Below, one piece after another: positions 58,070-64,000 of a DNA stretch of 64,000 nucleotides. Both the position numbers and the translations under genes were made by a program. This stretch comes from Tubiluchus corallicola (taxonomy: Eukaryota; Priapulida; Priapulimorpha; Priapulimorphida; Tubiluchidae): assembly GCA_030141605.1 (NCBI GenBank), contig JAQGDQ010000269.1, positions 186,001-250,000 of the forward strand. Reading direction: 5' to 3'. The notes beneath the pieces are model-generated. The model searched no databases. It was given only the letters and a program-made list of their open reading frames with translations, and was not told the DNA's origin. The stretch's first letter is position 1; each line of letters begins with the position of its first letter.

Positions 58070-58450
58070 CCTCATCTCACAGTGTTATCCTTGATAATCA
58101 ACCAGTATGTGTTTTCTTCTCTTCTTCCCTGCCTCGTCCTAACCCAGTCTTTCCTCTTCTTTCTTGTTCTTTTAAGTCCTTTCCTGTCACTTCGCATACT
58201 GTCATTTCTCATCCCATGTCTTATTCTAGCTGTCATTCCTTGTCCTGTTATGTACATTCGACTAAGTCCAGTATTGTCTTGTCCTGCCTCCCTATCCTGT
58301 TATGTTTAGCCCTGCGGTGTTCTTGTTCTGCAACATTTCTCTTATCTTTTCGGACCTGTTTTGAGTCGTCCTGCCAAACACCACTCGGCTCTTTCTTAAC
58401 TAATCCCAGCCAGTTTCATCCTACCCTGTTTATCCTGTTCTTGATCTATT
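58070..58450. repeat. Pyrimidine-rich degenerate tract
   Basis: A ~380-bp stretch dominated by TCCTGT/TTCTTC-like steps. Overlapping ORFs on both strands (58067-58455) are by-products of biased composition. Its left edge GTTATCCTTGATAATCAACC resembles GATATCCTTGATGATGAGCC at about 62070. Confidence 0.6.
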
Positions 58451-58589
58451 CTTGATGTATTCAACACTTTTCAAGATGATACTTGAAACGTAATAAAGCT
58501 GGTAAACTGGTTAAACAAACATAGTTTTTTATCTTGAGTTTTTTTTATCGATTTTGTTCAATGGTTTTGCAGAACCAATGCTTCCACTA

Positions 58590-58940
58590 CATAAAGAAAT
58601 TAGAATACTATTATCTGGTCAAGTGATCATCAAATTCGAAATTATAAAGAATAATGAAAATAACATGATGACAACAACTATGGTGATAAACCAACTGCGA
58701 CAGCAAGGATAATGCCAATGGTGACAGCACAACAGCAGCAATTATTACAGTTACTATGTTATAATTTGGATAATAGATATAGTTGATTAAAGATAAACGG
58801 ATTTCAAACAAAGTTGTGGCAAAAACTTTCACTCTAATGCAGTAACTCACTTACTACTATTAGGAGACTTCAGAATTCTAGCTATTAGTATTAAATTTTC
58901 GTAAATTATTATGATACAATTACTTTAATAAACACAAATA
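58590..58940. repeat. Dispersed repeat D, copy 1
   Basis: Shares GACAGCACAACAGCAGCAAT-like sequence, CAATTATTACAG, TTATAATTTGGA, ATTTCAAACAAAGT and AATGCAGT blocks in the same order with 60340-60620, at roughly 70% identity by eye. Confidence 0.5.
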
Positions 58941-60339
58941 ATAGTAAGGGTAGCTGGTCAATTTTGCAGCACACAGGAAAAAATATCTCTGGTGTAGACT
59001 CTTTATGCTGCGCATGTTTTTATCCGCCAACAGTAACAATTATTATCGCTTTGAGCACGCACAATTATGTTTTTTTCAGTGTTACACACAGTGAGCTACT
59101 GAATGAATTTGTGTTCAAATCTTATAATAAATTTGGAGATACTAAAATGTTGTTGACTGGAGTTAAACTTCACAGGACAAATGTTAACTAAAATACATGT
59201 AATACCTGCATTGGATAATAAGGAAAGACCTAATTAAAAAGGTAATAAGACGTTAGAAAAGAGATGGCCAGAGAAAGGTTCTCATTTTTTTATTTGGAAC
59301 ACCTTTTTGAAATAAACTTTCTGCTTTTCCATTTTTAATGAGATCATCAAAAAATTTCAAAGTGCTATAGATAAAAAATAAAATTACTGCAACATTCATG
59401 TGAAACATTATACACAGCCTAGGTCACAAGTGTGAAGCTTGCTTCTTCTATGTGTGGAAGCATACACTGGCCTGGCAAGGCAATAATAATGAATATTCAA
59501 TTAACTACAATTTCGGTTTGACTTCCAAGAATTAATAATTATATTTTAAAAGTTCAAAAATAAAACCATGAATGTTGGACAATAATTAAATTTAAAATAT
59601 TAGACTGAGTACTATAAAGTTTGAAGTCAAGCAGAATCGGTACCTCAAGATTTGGAAGGATGCTTCCAGTAGATTATAATTAAATTTAAGAGTGTTTTAC
59701 ATAGATTTGTGAAAGAAGTTAACAACGGATTATAGTTTGCTGTGCTTACACGAGGTTATTTCCACAAAATAGACAATGGAACAGATTAAGTTAATTTACT
59801 TTAACTAGTAAATTAGAATGTTTTCTACAATATATCATAATGGTTTTCTTCTGCACTCCCCCTTCACAAGTTTTCTTATATCAATTATGTAGTTAGAAAG
59901 GTTAACAGGAAGTGCGGTTGCAGTTTTCACTAGCTTTTGTAAGACTTTTTCAAACGCAATGATTATGAAAATTATAGATAATGGACAATATACAGTTCGT
60001 CACTGTACGTGGATTTTCTAGAGCGAAGCAGCAGAACCCGAGCCACTGAATGTGCTGGTCGCTAGAGGAGTGCAAAATAAACTCAAACAGGCAACTTCAA
60101 CTGAGCGAATCAGCGCTTCGTTTACAAAATTCTGTCAGGCTGTGAAATTTAAATTTACTCAAGATTGGAATACATGTTATATATAAATGCTGCCTGTTTT
60201 ACCAATAAAACTTGAATAAAGTGACTATTAAGTGCGACATTAAAAAGTTAGTCACACGAGGTATGTATAATTCATTTGAATGAATATGTAATAGTAACTA
60301 ATACTGAATATTTACAAAGATGTCAACTATGAGTATGAG

Positions 60340-60620
60340 CCAATGGCAACCACATTGACAGTGAACCGAAGCAATAACAGTGACGATTACAATGATAACA
60401 GCGACAATTATTACAGGATTTACTATTTTAAAATTTTTATAACTTGGACTAGATAGCATTAGCAAATTTCCAACAAAGTAAGTTTAGCTCCAAAAGTTTT
60501 AACCTAATTCAGTTAGTATAATTTTAGTAATTATTATATATTAATTATTACTTTGTCAATTTGCTACCCTATCTCGTTGACTTTATATTTACTTTAATTA
60601 GCACATTTACTATTTTAATT
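60340..60620. repeat. Dispersed repeat D, copy 2
   Basis: Second member of the pair: GACAATTATTACAGG, TATAACTTGGACTAGATA, ATTTCCAACAAAGTAAG and AATTCAGTTAGTATAATTT align in order with 58700-58940. An AATAAACGATATGATTTGAT end nearby (about 60678) looks like a retroelement 3' tail. Confidence 0.5.
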
Positions 60621-61387
60621 ATGTTTATATATTTTCATACATGTATTCCTATTCGTTCCTGAAATGTTACAGAGAAAAATAAACGATATGATTTGATATT
60701 AACAGCTTTTAGTAATTATTAGTAGACCTACTATTACTAAAAAGTACTATTGCTAAGCAGTGTTGTTGTTACTACTCCTAGGACTGGAGACGTGATATTA
60801 GCTAAAATTCACGTTGTCTGATATTATACAAAATAACTAGACATCATTAACACATGACTGCCGCAAAAATGTAACCTAATTATGTTGGCCTATCTTTTTT
60901 AAAAATTTGTATCTACTGATATTATCATACAAGTTTTCGTTAATTTACCAAGCATTCTAAATCATTTTTCTTACAGTTGGGTCAGCAAGGATATTTGAAA
61001 TAGTTAAGTGTGTGTGATTTCAACTTTCAAGCCAATTTTTTTAATGTACATGTATATATGCTTAAGGAAAACGGAATGCTTAATGATATTGCTTGGTGAA
61101 TACTACAAAAATTGTTTCATGAATCACGCCTTTCTTTATTTAAAGTTAAAAGAAAACTTATACATCATTTGCAGAAATTAGAAATTCTGTTCAAATTTTT
61201 TTTAGCCAATCAGTCTTACCCCAGAATTTTTTTCCTGGTCATGACTACGTGCTTAGTGATATCACTTGGTGATATAAGCTAGGTATATACTATAAGCTAT
61301 ATTATGTGGAACAGTTACAGTGTTGAGTCATTTCTTTTTTGAACTAAACTGTCAAAGCTGACTTCAACCCATGTGAATCTTTATAGG

Positions 61388-63074
61388 ATGGTACTGTCTC
61401 ATCCAGTGCGAAGGTCTCCACGGCGGGGCACTTCAAAAAATCTGAGGTCTCCGCATCGGAAAGCAAAACTTCCAGCAGCTCCGCCCAGCAAAAATACATC
61501 TGGCAAAAGCAATGTGAAGGTCGTCGTTCGTGTGCGTCCAGAAAATCAGACGGAAAATGCAAGTTGCCATAGCAACGTTGTGTCGGTATTGGACGACCGT
61601 GTTCTTGTTTTTGATCCAAAGGTATGAAGTTTCCAGATAATTTGATTTCTTCTACTGCTTTACAACTGATAGCAGCTGCAGAAAGTGATAAGCTTATGGT
61701 GGCACTGACAGTTGCCATGATAATACATGTATTGTAAATGTTGCAAATTAATGTGTTAAACATTAAGACGTGCTAAATTTTACATACTTGTCTTTGGCTT
61801 TACTATGGAAATTTTTTAAATAGAAGTGCCAATTGAACTATTAGGAATACTAAATGTGATTTCTATAAATGTATGGTGGATTCATAGTCAAGTGGTCTTG
61901 TGCATGTGTTTTGCATGAATGGCTCACAGTCGTCTGTGTTCCATCTAAATCATTCTGAGCGATTTCGTATGCCATACTAACTTTGGCTGTTTACCTAATA
62001 TTGAAAGGATGCATACACATATAAATGTGACTATGACGCATTAGCCAATTTAGTAGCTATTTTAGAGTGATATCCTTGATGATGAGCCAGACTTCAATCT
62101 CATCACAAGCATCGCATTGAGTAGACCATACCATTGAATACTCACTTGTTTCTGGCTTGCAGTATGCTGAACTTCTGTATACATAAAAAGTCAAGAGAAC
62201 ATTATAAGTTCCCATAAATGCAATGCTACCCAAGAAAAGCAGAGAGTATAATGGTACAGCGGAGATTGCGCATTTAACATATATCACACTGTATCTGCAA
62301 TAATTAGTTAATAGTACTGTTTGTAGAATATTTTTATTGATACTATCAATCATGAATATAAAATAGCCTCAAAAACCGACTAAAAGGTTAATCAGTTATG
62401 AAGGCTAGACTGCAGGACTAATTTACAAGGAATGTTTGTACGTGGATGAAACGAAAACTTGTGGAAAGTCTCTTTAAGCTGGGATGAGTTCACGAGAGTA
62501 ATGCTGTGTGTGCTGTCCCTCCTGGGTAATTTATTATTTTTTTATTTGGAGAACTATAAATAGTATTTGAATAGGTTTTATTTCGGTTTCAATTTTTGAT
62601 AAAGTTTTGATGGTTTATGTGTACATTGTAGATGCGTTAACGCACTGATTAATTGATCCACAGGTACATGAATAATAATGTATTTACAACTGAGATATTA
62701 TTATACAGTAGTTAGAACTCTTTGGTTCTTATCTAAGGTGTATTATTAGTGTTTTGGATGAAACAGTTAACAACTTTACATGCATGTGCTACTTGAGAAT
62801 TAAAACTATTTAAACATACTTCAAGTGAGGTGATTAATCAACATTGTGAAATTGTCGTGACTTGACTTGATTTTTGCTTATCATTTTAAGGCAGAGCAAT
62901 CTCCAGGTTTTTTCCAAGGCCGCAAATTGAGTGGCAATTTGGCTCAGCGACGAACAAAGGATCTGCATTTTGGATTTGATCATGTTTTTGGGGCGGAAGC
63001 TTGCAACCAAGTGGTGTACGAACAAAGTACAAAGTGTATTCTGGATGGCCTGCTTGATGGGTTCAACTGTTCCG
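61388..63074 (+). CDS. KIF18: Kinesin-8 (KIF18-like) motor, 5' part only
   Basis: Kinesin-8 motors walk to microtubule plus ends and limit their growth, mainly in mitosis. Two coding exons are visible: 61388-61621 and 62891-63074, joined in frame. After a basic N-terminal extension of about 45 residues (SPRRGTSK, SPHRKAK), the motor domain starts with VKVVVRVRPENQTE and VLVFDPK. Exon 2 continues with GFFQGRKL, RRTKDLHFGFDHVFG and ILDGLLDGFNCS, then splits before the expected P-loop. FDPK plus the FFQGRK-type insertion is characteristic of KIF18A/B. The P-loop and later exons were not found before position 64000, so the gene runs off the window. The start ATG follows an acceptor-like TTTATAG by one base, so a 5' UTR intron is possible. 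The extension is longer than in human KIF18A, whose motor begins within about a dozen residues. Confidence 0.93.
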
Positions 63075-63711
63075 GTACGAACATTTGATTTGCAATGTTG
63101 TAAACTGCTTTGCAAAATTGTAAATAAAAAGTCCCCTGATTTTCAATTTTTTTTTGTGCAGCTCCAGCATTCTTGATTTACAGATAGATAAAGTACTCCG
63201 CTGATGCTTGGTCGTAATGTATCAAATGATGTTGAACATGTGGTTAACTTGCTAATTTAAAATCTAAATGCAAAGCTTATCTTGCTGATCGGCGATTGCA
63301 TTACATTTACACAATTTTTCTCGTCTGATTATTCCATTTTATGTTCTTCGACAAGGGCTAGTTTTTGTGTACTGTATCTATCACAATTTTTTACACCTGC
63401 TGTTATATATCTATATATATATATATGCTAAGATATGATTATGGCCTATTTGAATCCTTGACTCACTACCTTATTGGAATACCAGGAACACTGTACTAAG
63501 CTAGTTTTTGCTTAGTTTTTGTGTAACTCTCTAATCTGTTGTTTAGGTCAAATATTAGTTCCTGCATTTGCACACTTTATTATGATGCTTTTTTATTACT
63601 ATTGTTGCAATTTAGATTTTAGTTGTATGGCTCAGTGGAAGCAGCGTACCATCTTAGCTATCGAAGCTAAGATGGCACCGAGGCTGATCAGCAATATTTA
63701 TTCATTTAAAT

Positions 63712-63942
63712 TGGGAAAAGGGAAATTTTAAAATATGTCCCAAAAGATTTCCACGCAAAGTTATATTATTTAGCAGTATGGTTGCCTGTTTGAAAGTCCT
63801 ATGTAACTAGAAAAGTCTTAATAATTCTTAATTTAATAATTTCTTAATAATTTAAAATATTAAAGCTGGTAAAACCTCACCTGACTCACATTTCCAGTGT
63901 GCACCACTGATTCACCAATAACACACTATTCATCTTAGTCAG

Positions 63943-63945
<3 letters not shown>
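63712..63945 (+). repeat. Dispersed repeat C, partial copy 3
   Basis: GGGAAATTTTAAAATATGTC, GTTATATTATTTAGCAGTAT and CAGTGTGCACCACTGATTCA align with the first half of 52612-53455 and 9350-9600. It ends where the AT microsatellite begins. Confidence 0.65.
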
Positions 63946-63973
<28 letters not shown>

Positions 63974-64000
63974 ATATATGTAATATATATATACATATAA
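63942..64000. repeat. AT/ATAC microsatellite at the window edge
   Basis: Alternating TATATA runs with ATACATATACAT interruptions; may continue past the window. Confidence 0.9.

Larger units (their letters stand above)
57639..61387. other. Divergent intergenic region between SBDS and kinesin genes
   Basis: Both promoters must lie here, but no TATA or initiator could be assigned. Contents seen: a pyrimidine-rich tract (58070-58450) and two copies of repeat D (58590-58940, 60340-60620). 58950-60340 and 60730-61330 are AT-rich with short ORFs and no recognisable gene. An acceptor-like TTTATAG just before the kinesin ATG (ends 61386) suggests a non-coding first exon somewhere in this space. Confidence 0.55.
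63075..64000. other. Kinesin intron, to the window edge
   Basis: The donor GTACGA at 63075 follows exon 2. The expected next exon was not seen. The stretch contains a short TA run near 63410-63426, a partial repeat C and an AT microsatellite. A SINE-like ATGGCTCAGTGGAAGCAGCG near 63628 has no B box after it. Confidence 0.6.

Noticed and set aside
61344-61763. 139-codon minus-strand ORF
   Set aside because: It is antisense to kinesin exon 1, which has strong family similarity.
63620-63680. tRNA-like A box (ATGGCTCAGTGGAAGC)
   Set aside because: No B box or T arm follows; the adjacent hairpin is a simple inverted repeat.

Overview
The window is nuclear DNA of an invertebrate animal. It is AT-rich, its genes are cut by GT-AG introns, and it is full of retroelement fragments, MITEs, tRNA-derived SINEs, microsatellites and TTAGGG-type tracts. 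The protein families (SH2B adaptor, phospholipase B, SBDS, kinesin-8) are animal-type, and nothing points to a bacterium or virus. I cannot name the species or phylum from sequence alone.

Four host genes can be reconstructed. (1) 1502-32495 (+): the 3' part of an SH2B/Lnk-family signalling adaptor, with the C-terminal half of the PH domain, a full SH2 domain and a C-terminal tyrosine motif. Its 5' exons were not found and probably lie upstream. (2) 38212-49096 (-): a complete 13-exon gene for a secreted single-domain GDSL phospholipase B1-like enzyme (403 aa), tail to tail with SH2B. (3) 53732-57638 (-): a complete five-exon SBDS ribosome-maturation gene (250 aa). (4) 61388-63074 (+): the first two coding exons of a KIF18/kinesin-8 motor, which runs off the right edge and is divergent from SBDS. 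The four genes show no sign of working in one pathway.

The rest is largely repeats. The 19-kb SH2B intron (1604-20621) holds 49-bp and 62-bp tandem arrays, LINE 3' ends, tRNA-like SINE heads, a large inverted repeat with a hAT-type MITE in one arm, and a MITE whose terminal 62 bp has been amplified eightfold. Later SH2B introns hold a foldback around a 340-bp ATAC microsatellite, interstitial telomere-like tracts and a pogo-like MITE. Upstream of the phospholipase gene, a truncated, frameshifted RTE-type LINE (49445-51764) sits inside a hAT-type MITE (49336-52004), and both keep target-site duplications. Downstream of SBDS, a 362-bp palindromic element with 13-bp duplications carries hammerhead-like cores in both halves.

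The best candidates for something undescribed are the two palindromic families with hammerhead-like cores (7772-7998; 52842-53203 plus 54580-54660), the MITE-to-satellite conversion at 18987-19778, and the unassigned candidate exon at 37658-37842. All coordinates were read by eye; exon borders were set by GT/AG sites, reading phase and protein-family similarity.
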